Assembly: GCF_900996235.1 (NCBI RefSeq)
Contig: NZ_CAAJGM010000055.1
Span: 62,001-126,000, forward strand
Source of the DNA: Paraburkholderia sp. BCC1885
GTDB taxonomy: Bacteria > Pseudomonadota > Gammaproteobacteria > Burkholderiales > Burkholderiaceae
Direction of reading: 5' to 3'
Length of the DNA: 64,000 nt
A model generated the notes under the pieces. That model saw only the letters and a program-made list of their open reading frames with translations, had not been told where the DNA came from and made no database searches. Every line of letters begins with the position of its first letter. Position 1 is the stretch's first letter. Of this stretch, positions 45,048 through 53,109 are shown piece after piece. Made by a program: the position numbers and the translations under genes.

Positions 45048-45982
45048 CAGACGTCCTTTCGCAAGGCGGCGCGGCTACGCAGATAGAAGAACGGTGCGAG
45101 AATCGCCAGCACAGTCGTTAGCAGAACGATCGAAGCCGCCGAAGCCAGACCGATGTTGGCGCGGCCGAACAGATAGTCCATGATGAATTTGGCCGGCACT
45201 TCGCTTGCCGTGCCGGGACCGCCCTGGGTCATCGCCACCACCGCGTCGTAGAGCTTGACGACCATCACGAACAGCAGCACGAATGCCGTGGACATGGAGG
45301 TCTTGAGCATCGGCACCACGATACTCATATAGACGCGCCAGCGCGGAATGCCGTCGATGCGAGCCGCTTTCCAGATCTCGTCGTCGATGCCGCGCAGGCC
45401 CGCCAGCAGCAACGCCATCACCAGACCCGAGGCCTGCCACACCGTGGCGATGACAAGCGTGTAGATAACCCAGTCCTGATCGACGATCCAGTCGAAGCGC
45501 GCATGCACGAAACCCATGCGATGCAAGACCTCCTGCACGCCCAGCTGTGGATTGAGAATCCACTGCCACACGAGCCCGGTAGCGACAAACGACATCGCAT
45601 AGGGATACAGGAACACGGTGCGCAGCGCGCCCTCCGCCACCACCCGCTGATCGATGAAAATAGCCAGCAGCAAGCCGATCACCATGCATGCGACGATGAA
45701 GCACAGACCGTAAATCATGATGTTCTGCAGCGACACCATCCAGCGGTCGTTATGAAACAGCCGCACGTACTGCGTCACGCCCGCGAAGTGGTCGGACGGG
45801 AAGGTGCGCGAGAGAGTCAGCGAAACCCGCGCGGTCCATAACATGGTGCCGAGGTAGGCGAAGATCACCGTCGCCACCATCGGCAGCAAGGCTATCCACG
45901 CGGCCAGTGGCCAGCGCCGGCCAAGCGGCTTCGAGCGCCTGGCCGGTGTCGCGGGGGTGGAGGTCAGCCCGAGCGCGCGCAT
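45047..45982 (-). CDS. Sugar ABC transporter permease 1 (MalF type)
   Basis: A 311-residue inner-membrane permease with about six helices. The EAA loop reads EIWKAARIDGIPRWRVYMSI, which docks on the ATPase. The N-terminus starts with a short basic region followed by LAAWIALLPMVATVIFAYLG. It begins 7 bp after the binding-protein gene. Confidence 0.93.
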   Translation of the reverse strand: MRALGLTSTPATPARRSKPLGRRWPLAAWIALLPMVATVIFAYLGTMLWTARVSLTLSRTFPSDHFAGVTQYVRLFHNDRWMVSLQNIMIYGLCFIVACMVIGLLLAIFIDQRVVAEGALRTVFLYPYAMSFVATGLVWQWILNPQLGVQEVLHRMGFVHARFDWIVDQDWVIYTLVIATVWQASGLVMALLLAGLRGIDDEIWKAARIDGIPRWRVYMSIVVPMLKTSMSTAFVLLFVMVVKLYDAVVAMTQGGPGTASEVPAKFIMDYLFGRANIGLASAASIVLLTTVLAILAPFFYLRSRAALRKDV

Positions 45983-45989
45983 CGTGGAC

Positions 45990-47228
45990 TCAGCTTTTCA
46001 GTGCGCTGGCGAAGGCCTTTTGCGCATCGTCGACCGACTCGTTCTTGTTCCAGAAGTTGGTGATGACGTCCGTCAAGGCGCCTTGCAGATCCGGCGAAAT
46101 CAGCATTTCCGGATTAGGCAACTGACGCGACTTGTCCTTCATGATCGCGATGCCCTCCTTCGCGCAGATGTCGAGGCTGCTGGTGTCCACGTCGGGACGA
46201 ATCGGAATCGAACCCTTCCTCGCGCTAAATGCCACCTGGGCCGCCGGCGAAGTCATGACGGTGGCAAGCAGGTTCTGCGCCTTGATCGCATTGGCGTTGT
46301 CGGTCTTCGGGAATACGAAGACGTCGCCCGCCACCATATACGGCGATTTCGGACCAAAACCCGGGAAGCAGCCGAAGTCCTTGCCCGCCACCTGGTGGGC
46401 CGCCGAGAACTCGCCCTTCGCCCAGTCGCCCATCACCTGCATGCCGGCCTTGCCCGAAATCACGAGCGCGGTGGCGTCGTTCCAGTTGCGGCCGGGCGAG
46501 CCGGCATCCACATAGTTGTGCAGACGTTTGAAAGTGGCGAGCACGTTCTTGAAGGCAGGCGAATTGACTGCGTTCTGATCGTGATCGCGATAGACCTTCA
46601 TATACAGGTCGGTGCCGCCCACGTCGGCGAATACCGCGTCGAACGTAATTTTCTCCTGCCACGCCTGGCCGCCGAGCGCGAGCGGAATCAGACCGGCCGC
46701 TTTGAGCTTGTCGAGATCGGCGAAGAGTTCATCGAAGGTCTGCGGTTCGCCGTTGATACCGGCCTTCTTGAACGCGGGCTTCGAATAGAAAAACCAGTCC
46801 TGCATGTGGATGTCGACGGGCGCGGCATAGAAATGCCCGTTGACTTTGATGGAGTCGAGAATCGACTGCGGGAAAATCGCGTTCCAGTTTTCCTTGGCCG
46901 CTACCGTGTCGACATTGTTGAGCATGCCCTGATCGATCAGGTCATGAAACTGCTTCGAGGTGTTGAACTGCGCCGCCGTCGGTGGATCGCCGCCGACGAT
47001 GCGGTTGATCGCCGTTGAACGCGCCTGATCGGCGCCGGCCACTGCGTTGTCGACCCATTGACCGCCGGCCTTGTCGTAAGCGTCCGCGAACTGCTTGATG
47101 GCGGCGGATTCACCGCCCGAGGTCCACCAGTGGATCACGTTGGCTTTCAACGGATCGGCGTGGGCCGCTACACCATTGAGCGCGAGCGCCAAAGCTATGG
47201 CGCTTACGAGTTTCCTTCTGCTGTGCAT
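45990..47228 (-). CDS. Sugar ABC transporter substrate-binding protein (GtsA-like)
   Basis: A 412-residue periplasmic solute-binding protein. The signal peptide is MHSRRKLVSAIALALALNGVAAHA. The mature start VIHWWTSGGESAAIKQFADA and GGDPPTAAQFNTSKQFHDL resemble the glucose-binding GtsA proteins of Pseudomonas and relatives. Two internal cysteines (FGCFPGFG, LDICAKEG) could form a disulfide. Glucose or a beta-glucoside is the likely ligand, given the glucosidase upstream in the same operon. Confidence 0.92.
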   Translation of the reverse strand: MHSRRKLVSAIALALALNGVAAHADPLKANVIHWWTSGGESAAIKQFADAYDKAGGQWVDNAVAGADQARSTAINRIVGGDPPTAAQFNTSKQFHDLIDQGMLNNVDTVAAKENWNAIFPQSILDSIKVNGHFYAAPVDIHMQDWFFYSKPAFKKAGINGEPQTFDELFADLDKLKAAGLIPLALGGQAWQEKITFDAVFADVGGTDLYMKVYRDHDQNAVNSPAFKNVLATFKRLHNYVDAGSPGRNWNDATALVISGKAGMQVMGDWAKGEFSAAHQVAGKDFGCFPGFGPKSPYMVAGDVFVFPKTDNANAIKAQNLLATVMTSPAAQVAFSARKGSIPIRPDVDTSSLDICAKEGIAIMKDKSRQLPNPEMLISPDLQGALTDVITNFWNKNESVDDAQKAFASALKS

Positions 47229-47299
47229 TCCGTCTCCTCCAGGCTTTGCGCCTTTGTTTCAGGTGGACATACGAACCAGCTCTGTGTGTTCGGGCGCGC

Positions 47300-47337
47300 G
47301 CAGCGGGCGCGTGCAAACAGGCACGTGCAGCGGGCGC
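47300..47337 (-). repeat. Direct repeats flanking a hairpin between bglA-like and SBP genes
   Basis: GCAGCGGGCGC occurs at 47300-47310 and 47327-47337. Between them CGTGC (47310-47314) and GCACG (47321-47325) form a short hairpin. In the operon transcript this lies between glucosidase and binding-protein messages and could stabilise or attenuate RNA. Confidence 0.6.
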
Positions 47338-47341
47338 CTGT

Positions 47342-48733
47342 TCAGTTGCGCGATTTTCGCTCTTCAAGAAATTTTGCGATCAGTTCCGCGCTGCGTTTGA
47401 CGGTGCGTTTTTGCGTTTTGTAGTCGACGTGCACCACACCAAAGCGCCGTTCATAACCGAACGCCCATTCGAAGTTATCCATCAACGACCAGACGAAATA
47501 ACCGCGAATATCGACACCTTCCTTGATCGCGCTATCCACCGCGGCGAAGTGGCGCTTGAGGAAAGAAATGCGCTGCGGATCGTCGACGCGGCCTTCGATC
47601 ACCTTGTCGTCCGACGCCATGCCGTTTTCGGTGATATAGATAGGCGGCAGGTTCGGGTAAGTCCGGTGAAAGCCGATCAGCAGATCGCGCAAGCCGTCGG
47701 GATGCACTTCCCATCCCATCTGCGTGCGTTCGACGCCTTCCGGCGGCGCTTCGGTAAAACCGTGTGCGCCATCGCTCTTCACGTTGGTGCGGAAGTAGTA
47801 ATTGATACCGAGGAAATCGAGCGGCGCCGCGATCGTCTTGAGGTCACCGTCCAGCACGAGCGGCTCGGTGCCGGGCCACAGTTCGAACAGATCCTTCGGA
47901 TAAGCGCCTTTGAGCAGCGGGTCGAGAATCCACGCGTTATGTTGCACTTCGAACAGATGCGCCGCGCGTTGATCTTCGGCACTGGCCGAATTCGCGGTGC
48001 CGCGGCCGACATTCGCGACGATGCCCTTCTTCGACGCCGGGTCGTTCGCCTGCAACACCGGAATCGCCGTGCCGTGCGCGAGCAGCAGATGATGCATGGC
48101 CTGGGTGGCATAGCGTCCGTTTGCGAGACCCGGCGCGTGATGTCCGTTGCCATAGCCCAGATACGCCGAGCACCACGGCTCGTTGAGCGTCATCCACGCG
48201 TCGACCTTACCCGCGAGTTCGCGGCTCATCAGATCCGCATAATCGGCGAAGCGGTACACGACATCACGATTGAGCCAGCCGCCGCGATCCTCCAGATGCT
48301 GCGGCAAATCCCAGTGATACAGCGTGACGAAGGTCTGGAGGCCCTTCTCCTTGAGACGGTCGAGCAGACGTTTGTAGAAATCGAGCCCTTTCTGATTCGG
48401 CCGGCCCGCTTCATCCATCACGCGCGGCCAGGCGATCGAGAGACGGTAGGCTTCGAAATTGAGCGACGAGAGGAGGTCGAGGTCACCTTCCCAGCGATGA
48501 TAGTGATCGCAGGCCACTTCGCCGGTGTCGCCGGCGAGCACCTTGCCGGGCTTGGCGGAGAACGTGTCCCAGATCGACGGCAGGCGGCCGTCCTCATGCA
48601 CGGCGCCTTCGATCTGATACGACGCGGTGGCCGCGCCGAGCAGGAATTGCTTGCGCCAAAGCGCGGAATTAGCCGGCGGCGAAAACGGATCACCGTTGGG
48701 GTCTCGGGACTGGGCGGATGCGTCGTTTGCCAC
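47342..48733 (-). CDS. GH1 beta-glucosidase
   Basis: A 463-residue glycoside hydrolase family 1 enzyme that hydrolyses beta-glucosides such as cellobiose. The acid/base Glu185 lies in WMTLNEPW and the nucleophile Glu369 in IYITENGM; FLLGAATASYQIEGA is the family N-terminal signature. It is cytosolic, as no signal peptide is seen. The start is a GTG at 48733, with GGAGAGA upstream; longer readings would run through the operator. It heads the leftward operon with a sugar ABC importer and LacI repressor. Confidence 0.94.
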   Translation of the reverse strand: MANDASAQSRDPNGDPFSPPANSALWRKQFLLGAATASYQIEGAVHEDGRLPSIWDTFSAKPGKVLAGDTGEVACDHYHRWEGDLDLLSSLNFEAYRLSIAWPRVMDEAGRPNQKGLDFYKRLLDRLKEKGLQTFVTLYHWDLPQHLEDRGGWLNRDVVYRFADYADLMSRELAGKVDAWMTLNEPWCSAYLGYGNGHHAPGLANGRYATQAMHHLLLAHGTAIPVLQANDPASKKGIVANVGRGTANSASAEDQRAAHLFEVQHNAWILDPLLKGAYPKDLFELWPGTEPLVLDGDLKTIAAPLDFLGINYYFRTNVKSDGAHGFTEAPPEGVERTQMGWEVHPDGLRDLLIGFHRTYPNLPPIYITENGMASDDKVIEGRVDDPQRISFLKRHFAAVDSAIKEGVDIRGYFVWSLMDNFEWAFGYERRFGVVHVDYKTQKRTVKRSAELIAKFLEERKSRN

Positions 48734-48779
48734 GGATTCTCTCCACGCTTGATCGTTGGACCGCTTGGGTTGAAGCGCA

Positions 48780-48795
48780 GTGGAAGCGCTTCCAC
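48780..48795 (-). promoter_or_regulatory. Perfect 16-bp palindromic LacI-family operator
   Basis: GTGGAAGCGCTTCCAC is a perfect palindrome with the central CG typical of LacI/GalR operators. It lies 47 bp upstream of the glucosidase GTG, where binding would block transcription. The LacI protein encoded at the end of the same operon is the obvious candidate ligand. Confidence 0.8.
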
Positions 48796-48976
48796 AAGAC
48801 CTGCGAACGATAGCAGCGGCTAATTCCATGCAGCAATCAGGGTTTGTCTGGATAAGAGGCGCGGCGTGATCCGCACCGCATTTTTCTGCCGGGGACGCGG
48901 ATTTTAGCGAGATGTTTACACCGAGGGGTCTACCCTAGTCACTGTGTTGAACAACCACTGCCGCGACTAACTTCTT

Positions 48977-49336
48977 ATGGCTCTTCCCCTGTCAACTCAC
49001 CGCTTCGATGCCGGTCCTCAACAAGCCGAACGTGCGCCGAACGCGCAACCTGCTGCACACCAGAACGTCATCCCCTTTCCTTCGCCGCGCGTGCGGCTGC
49101 CGGTCACCCTCCTCGGGGTCTCCGAGGACGATGTGCGCACCCAACTGAAGACGCTGCTGCACTCGCCACTGGGCGTGTATGTCGTCAGTACCGAAGTCGT
49201 ACACGACCACGTTCATCTGAACCTGGACATCGCGTCCGACGACCTCGACTTCACGATGCACGCGCTCATCACCACGCTCCCCTATGCCATGATCGGACCG
49301 CTCAAGCGCCGCCATGCGGCCAGGGAGGCGAGCTAA
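48977..49336 (+). CDS. Hypothetical protein coupled to dapA
   Basis: A 119-residue protein of unknown family. The N-terminal third is Gln/Ala/Pro-rich and the rest is predicted alpha/beta (RLPVTLLGVSEDDVRTQLKT, GVYVVSTEVVHDHVHLNLDI). A metal-ligand-like HDHVH motif stands out. The stop is 2 bp from the DapA start, implying translational coupling. No membrane segment is visible. Confidence 0.65.
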   Translation: MALPLSTHRFDAGPQQAERAPNAQPAAHQNVIPFPSPRVRLPVTLLGVSEDDVRTQLKTLLHSPLGVYVVSTEVVHDHVHLNLDIASDDLDFTMHALITTLPYAMIGPLKRRHAAREAS

Positions 49337-49338
49337 TC

Positions 49339-50229
49339 ATGTATTCAGGCATCTGGCTGCCGCTCGTCACGCCCATGCGCCACGGCGAGGTGGACATCGA
49401 CGCGCTCCAGCATCTGGCGAACTACTATGCGCACAGCGAAATCAGCGGTTTCGTGGCGCTGGGCACAACCGGCGAAGCGGCGTTGCTGACGGAAACCGAA
49501 CGGGTCACCGTGTTGCAGGCCATCACCGATGTGGTCGGCGGGCGTCTGCCGGTGCTGGTCGGCGTAGGCGGCCCGGACACGCGCGAAGTGATCCGCGAAA
49601 TACGCCGCTACGAGCATTGGGACTGTGCCGGCTATCTGGTCTCACCCCCCTCTTACATTTGCCCGGATCAGGCCGGCGTGCAATGGCATTTCGAACAGGT
49701 TGCGCTCGCAACCAGTCGACCGGTAGTGCTGTACAACGTGCCGCATCGCACGGGCGTCGCCATTGCGCCGGATACCGTCGCGCGTCTCGCCGAATATGAG
49801 AACGTGGTCGCGATCAAGGAATGCGTGAAGGAGAATTTCGAAAAACTGGGCACGCTACCGGTCAGTTTGCTGTGCGGCACAGACGACGCCTTCCTCGACT
49901 GCATCCGCCAGGGCGGCGCGGGTGGCATTCTGGCGAGCGCGCATAGTTGCGCGGATCTGCTGGTCGAAGTGCAGGCACTTGCCGACAGCCGACGCATGGA
50001 GCAGGCCACGGCATTGTTCACAAGCTTGCAGCCGGTATTGCGGTTGCTGTTCGCCGCGCCTAATCCTTCCGCGATCAAGGCCATGCTAGCATTCGATCAT
50101 CCCATGACCGACGAAACACGCATGCCGATTAGCCGCGCTTGCGCCGATCTGGTCGCACGCCTGAGTGAGGCTCGCGAAGCATTGCAGGATTTGCGCTCGG
50201 AGTTTGTGGGCGTGGCGCATCAGACGTGA
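49339..50229 (+). CDS. dapA: 4-hydroxy-tetrahydrodipicolinate synthase (DapA) family
   Basis: A 296-residue class I lyase. The Schiff-base Lys160 (VVAIKECVKENF), the catalytic Tyr in VVLYNVPHRTGV and the GTTGEAALLTETER loop match true DapA enzymes, which condense pyruvate with aspartate semialdehyde in lysine synthesis. The genome probably has another copy and this may be a paralogue with another aldehyde acceptor. It follows a small hypothetical gene and ends at a strong terminator. Confidence 0.85.
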   Translation: MYSGIWLPLVTPMRHGEVDIDALQHLANYYAHSEISGFVALGTTGEAALLTETERVTVLQAITDVVGGRLPVLVGVGGPDTREVIREIRRYEHWDCAGYLVSPPSYICPDQAGVQWHFEQVALATSRPVVLYNVPHRTGVAIAPDTVARLAEYENVVAIKECVKENFEKLGTLPVSLLCGTDDAFLDCIRQGGAGGILASAHSCADLLVEVQALADSRRMEQATALFTSLQPVLRLLFAAPNPSAIKAMLAFDHPMTDETRMPISRACADLVARLSEAREALQDLRSEFVGVAHQT

Positions 50230-50281
50230 TTCCGTGGCCGCTTAACTGATTCCCGCAATTCATTAGCATTACACAATAGCT

Positions 50282-50326
50282 ACGGGGCCCATCAATGCCA
50301 TATTGATGAGCCCCGTTAGTTTTTTC
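50282..50326. terminator. Strong bidirectional-looking terminator
   Basis: A 14-bp stem with one mismatch (ACGGGGCCCATCAA, 50282-50295, with TTGATGAGCCCCGT, 50303-50316) is followed by TAG and a T-run. It lies between the convergent DapA and IIA-domain genes. Confidence 0.9.
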
Positions 50327-50365
50327 TCGACGCGGCCGCTTGAAAAGACGCCGACGCTCAGGAGA

Positions 50366-51253
50366 TCAACCCGCGTCGTACTCCACGAACAGGCGGCGCA
50401 CCGCATGCGCATCGTCACAGCCATGCAATTGCTCGCGGAAGTTGTGGTCGCAAAAACGCTCCGCCACATCCGCGAGTAGCCGTAAATGCGTCGTGTTGGC
50501 CCATTTCGGCACCAGCAGGACGACAATATCGCTAACGGGCTTTCCGTCCGGTGCATCGAATGCAATCGGCGTAACGGGCCGCACGTAAAGCACCATGGCC
50601 TCGCGCAAGCCCTTGATCTGGCCATGCGGCACGGCCACGCCTTGTCCCAGACCGGTGGACCCCAGCGCCTCACGCGCCGCCAATCCCGCCGCAACCGCAG
50701 CCGCCGGCAGTGCATAGCGTTGTTCGAAGAAGCGGCCGAGTTCGACGAACAGGGCCTCCCGGTCCGCCACGTCCAGACCGAGCAGCACATGATCCCGCGA
50801 CATCAATTGCGCAATTGCGTCGCCGCCGACATCCGGAGCGGCCTCGCTTGCGACTGCTTCATTCGCGGCGCCGGCCGCGTTCGCACGGGGTGCGGGCTCG
50901 GCATGCATCAAGCCGCGCCACACATCGGTGGGTGCATCGGGGACTTCGAAGAGTTGGCCCATTTGCGCGGTCGGCGCAATGTGCGCGACGCGCTGGATCG
51001 CACCGTTGACCGCTGTTTTAGGCAGATAAAGCGAAAGCCGCACGCGCCCGCTGCCGGGCAGCGGCGCGACGCGGATGGTCCAGGGCTGATCGCCGCAATC
51101 GCGGGTCAGCGCCTGGCGTAAAGGTGTGGCGTGTTGCGCGTCGAGCGTGACGTGCATCATCACGTTGCGGCCCACCGTCCTATGAGAGCGCGGCTGAGCG
51201 GCGCGCCTGCCCGCTCCGAGGAGAGCCCGCAGGCTCGTCATTGGGTGCGTCAT
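50366..51253 (-). CDS. PTS IIA (PtsN-like) domain protein with extra N-terminal region
   Basis: A 295-residue protein. Residues about 145-295 form a fructose/nitrogen-type PTS EIIA domain; the phospho-acceptor His210 lies in GLGQGVAVPHGQIKGL. Residues about 32-120 form a distinct alpha/beta region (VTLDAQHATPLRQAL, VRLSLYLPKTAVNGAIQRVA), joined by an Ala/Glu-rich linker (about 120-142). I do not recognise the N-terminal region. No EIIB/EIIC genes are near, so a regulatory rather than transport role is likely. A start at residue 32 or 33 is also possible. Confidence 0.8.
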   Translation of the reverse strand: MTHPMTSLRALLGAGRRAAQPRSHRTVGRNVMMHVTLDAQHATPLRQALTRDCGDQPWTIRVAPLPGSGRVRLSLYLPKTAVNGAIQRVAHIAPTAQMGQLFEVPDAPTDVWRGLMHAEPAPRANAAGAANEAVASEAAPDVGGDAIAQLMSRDHVLLGLDVADREALFVELGRFFEQRYALPAAAVAAGLAAREALGSTGLGQGVAVPHGQIKGLREAMVLYVRPVTPIAFDAPDGKPVSDIVVLLVPKWANTTHLRLLADVAERFCDHNFREQLHGCDDAHAVRRLFVEYDAG

Positions 51254-51428
51254 GTCGCCCCTCGTTTCGTTTGCTTGATGTCAGGCTACACGAGCCGGCG
51301 TCAAGATCGCGTAAAAATCTTCGGCATGTGCCAACCGCTTTTCCCGTCGCGCTCAGCTCGAACCACCGCATGTCGACGCATGCGGGCAAACGCGACCGGA
51401 AAGGCAGTCGAAGAGCATGCCGCCTGTC

Positions 51429-51644
51429 TCAGAGGCCAAGAATGCGCCGGGCTTCGAGTTCCGCCAATTCCAGCGCCGCGTCGGAACTGCGCATGGGTCG
51501 GCCACAGCCGCGCCCTGTGATCTGCTGCAGCGTTTTGCTGTTACGCGTAGTGGTCACACGGAGCGCGCCTTTGAACATCTGGCCCGGAGCGGGAAACACG
51601 CAGGCCTCTACGGTCATGTTTCCCTTGGTCTGTTTGAACGCCAT
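51429..51644 (-). CDS. Small basic hypothetical protein
   Basis: A 71-residue protein beginning MAFKQTKGNMTVEACVFPAP. AAGGAA lies six bases upstream of the ATG at 51644. It looks beta-rich, with an RRILGL tail. It follows the 97-residue gene by 22 bp, so the two form an operon. The family is not recognised. Confidence 0.55.
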   Translation of the reverse strand: MAFKQTKGNMTVEACVFPAPGQMFKGALRVTTTRNSKTLQQITGRGCGRPMRSSDAALELAELEARRILGL

Positions 51645-51666
51645 ATTTATTCCTTCGCATTCCCGA

Positions 51667-51960
51667 TTAATGTGCTGCGCCGTTGATCGCAAGACCCGCT
51701 GGCCGCGCCTCGAAACGGCACTGAAGATGCTTGGGATAATGCGGATCCAGTTCGCGCGCCAAGCGGTCGATTTCGCGGCCGAGTTCGTCGCAATCCGCAA
51801 CGCCGAGCAACTGAGCGGCCTTGGCGATGCCCTCACCGAATTTCTCCACCATGAGCGCCGCGAGGGCCGGTGTTTCCGCGCCGCGTGCGACGTCGCTCTG
51901 ACGATTCTCGGCATAGCGCTGGATTTCCACGATCAAAGCCTTGATGTCGTTATTCTGCAT
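51667..51960 (-). CDS. Small hypothetical protein
   Basis: A 97-residue soluble, mostly helical protein beginning MQNNDIKALIVEIQRYAENR. It contains ALMVEKFGEGIAKAAQLLGV and a C-terminal LDPHYPKHLQCRF. No known domain is recognised. It precedes the 71-residue gene and may be cotranscribed with it. Confidence 0.6.
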   Translation of the reverse strand: MQNNDIKALIVEIQRYAENRQSDVARGAETPALAALMVEKFGEGIAKAAQLLGVADCDELGREIDRLARELDPHYPKHLQCRFEARPAGLAINGAAH

Positions 51961-52103
51961 TGCTTACCAGTCTCTACTGTTGGTGCGGCCGCGCTGCAAT
52001 GCGGCCTGTGCGGGATCAACGTCATTTCAGCATAGGCCGCGTCAAGAACACGCAAAACCGCGCGCGTCAGGCGCAAAGAATGTGTAATGACGTGACCCGC
52101 GCC

Positions 52104-52817
52104 CTACCCGGCCGGCCCATCTTCAACGCCGATCAGCCGGTAGCCGACGCCACTCTCGGTGACGATATGCTCGGGTTGAGCCGGATCGGATTCGAGCTTC
52201 TGCCGCAAGTGGCTCATGTAGATGCGCAGATAGTGGTAGTTGTCGGAGCGAGTCGGGCCCCAGACTTCCTGGTAGAGCTGATGATGTGTGAGCACCCGCC
52301 CCGGATGCTGCGCCAGCGCGGACAGCAGGCGGTATTCGATCGGGCTCAGATGAACGGTCTCGGAGCCGCGCAGCACGCGCCTTTCGCCCAGATCGAGCGT
52401 GACGGTTCCAAAGCGAACCCGCGACAACGCAGCGCGGCTGCCACGCGCCTGCCGGCGCAAATGGGCACGAATGCGCGCCAGCAATTCTGGCAAACCGAAG
52501 GGCTTGGTCAGATAATCGTCAGCGCCGGCGTCGAGCGCCCTCACCTTGTCTTCTTCGCGGCAGCGACCGGACAGGACGATCACCGGCACGGTCGACCACG
52601 CGCGCAGTTCCTCGATAACTTCGGTGCCGTCCATATCCGGCAAGCTGAGATCGACGATCACGAGGTCTGGCCGCCGGGTGGCGGCCTGAGCCAGCCCCTG
52701 CAAGCCCGTGCTGGCATCGAAAACCAGCATGCCGTCGGCCTCCAGCGCGGCGCGCACGACGCGGCGAATGTTTTTCTCGTCGTCGATCAGGACGACAGTC
52801 ACCGTCTGCCCGCTCAT
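52104..52817 (-). CDS. KdpE-like response regulator (orphan)
   Basis: A 237-residue OmpR-type regulator. The receiver domain has VLIDDEKNIR, the phospho-acceptor Asp in VIVDLSLPDMDG and YLTKPFGLPELLARIRAHLR. The winged helix contains LRIYMSHLRQKLESDP and ESGVGYRLIG, characteristic of KdpE. Neither the KdpD sensor kinase nor kdpABC lies nearby, so its partner must be elsewhere. It lies 292 bp from the tcuC-like gene. Confidence 0.85.
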   Translation of the reverse strand: MSGQTVTVVLIDDEKNIRRVVRAALEADGMLVFDASTGLQGLAQAATRRPDLVIVDLSLPDMDGTEVIEELRAWSTVPVIVLSGRCREEDKVRALDAGADDYLTKPFGLPELLARIRAHLRRQARGSRAALSRVRFGTVTLDLGERRVLRGSETVHLSPIEYRLLSALAQHPGRVLTHHQLYQEVWGPTRSDNYHYLRIYMSHLRQKLESDPAQPEHIVTESGVGYRLIGVEDGPAG

Positions 52818-52940
52818 CGCTCTAGGCGAGGCAAACCACGGTGGATGCTTTTACCGCCCGCGTGCCGACACTCATCGTCACGCGACTACCTCACGCCACG
52901 TCATCAAGTTCACGACGAACCTCATTTTTAATGTCATCAC

Positions 52941-52982
52941 ACGACACCGCACACAACACCGTTGCACGAGCAACGATGTCGT
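52941..52982. repeat. Nested inverted repeats upstream of the KdpE-like gene
   Basis: The inner hairpin is CGTTGC-ACGA-GCAACG (52960-52975), and ACGACA (52941-52946) pairs with TGTCGT (52977-52982). The left arm has a 13-base bulge. It could be an operator or RNA structure. Confidence 0.5.
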
Positions 52983-53109
52983 CACCTGTTTTTCAAGGTT
53001 CGCCAGATGTATAGCGCGATGCGAATAAAAATGTCGTAAATCCGCAGGGGTTCGACTTGATGTGCCGGGCCAGCGGCGATTCAATTCGCGCGTCGTAAGG
53101 ACGTTTTGA

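Noticed and set aside
49339..50229. Assigning this as N-acetylneuraminate lyase or a keto-deoxy-sugar aldolase
   Set aside because: The GTTGE loop and YNVP motif fit DapA best, and no sialic or sugar-acid genes adjoin it.
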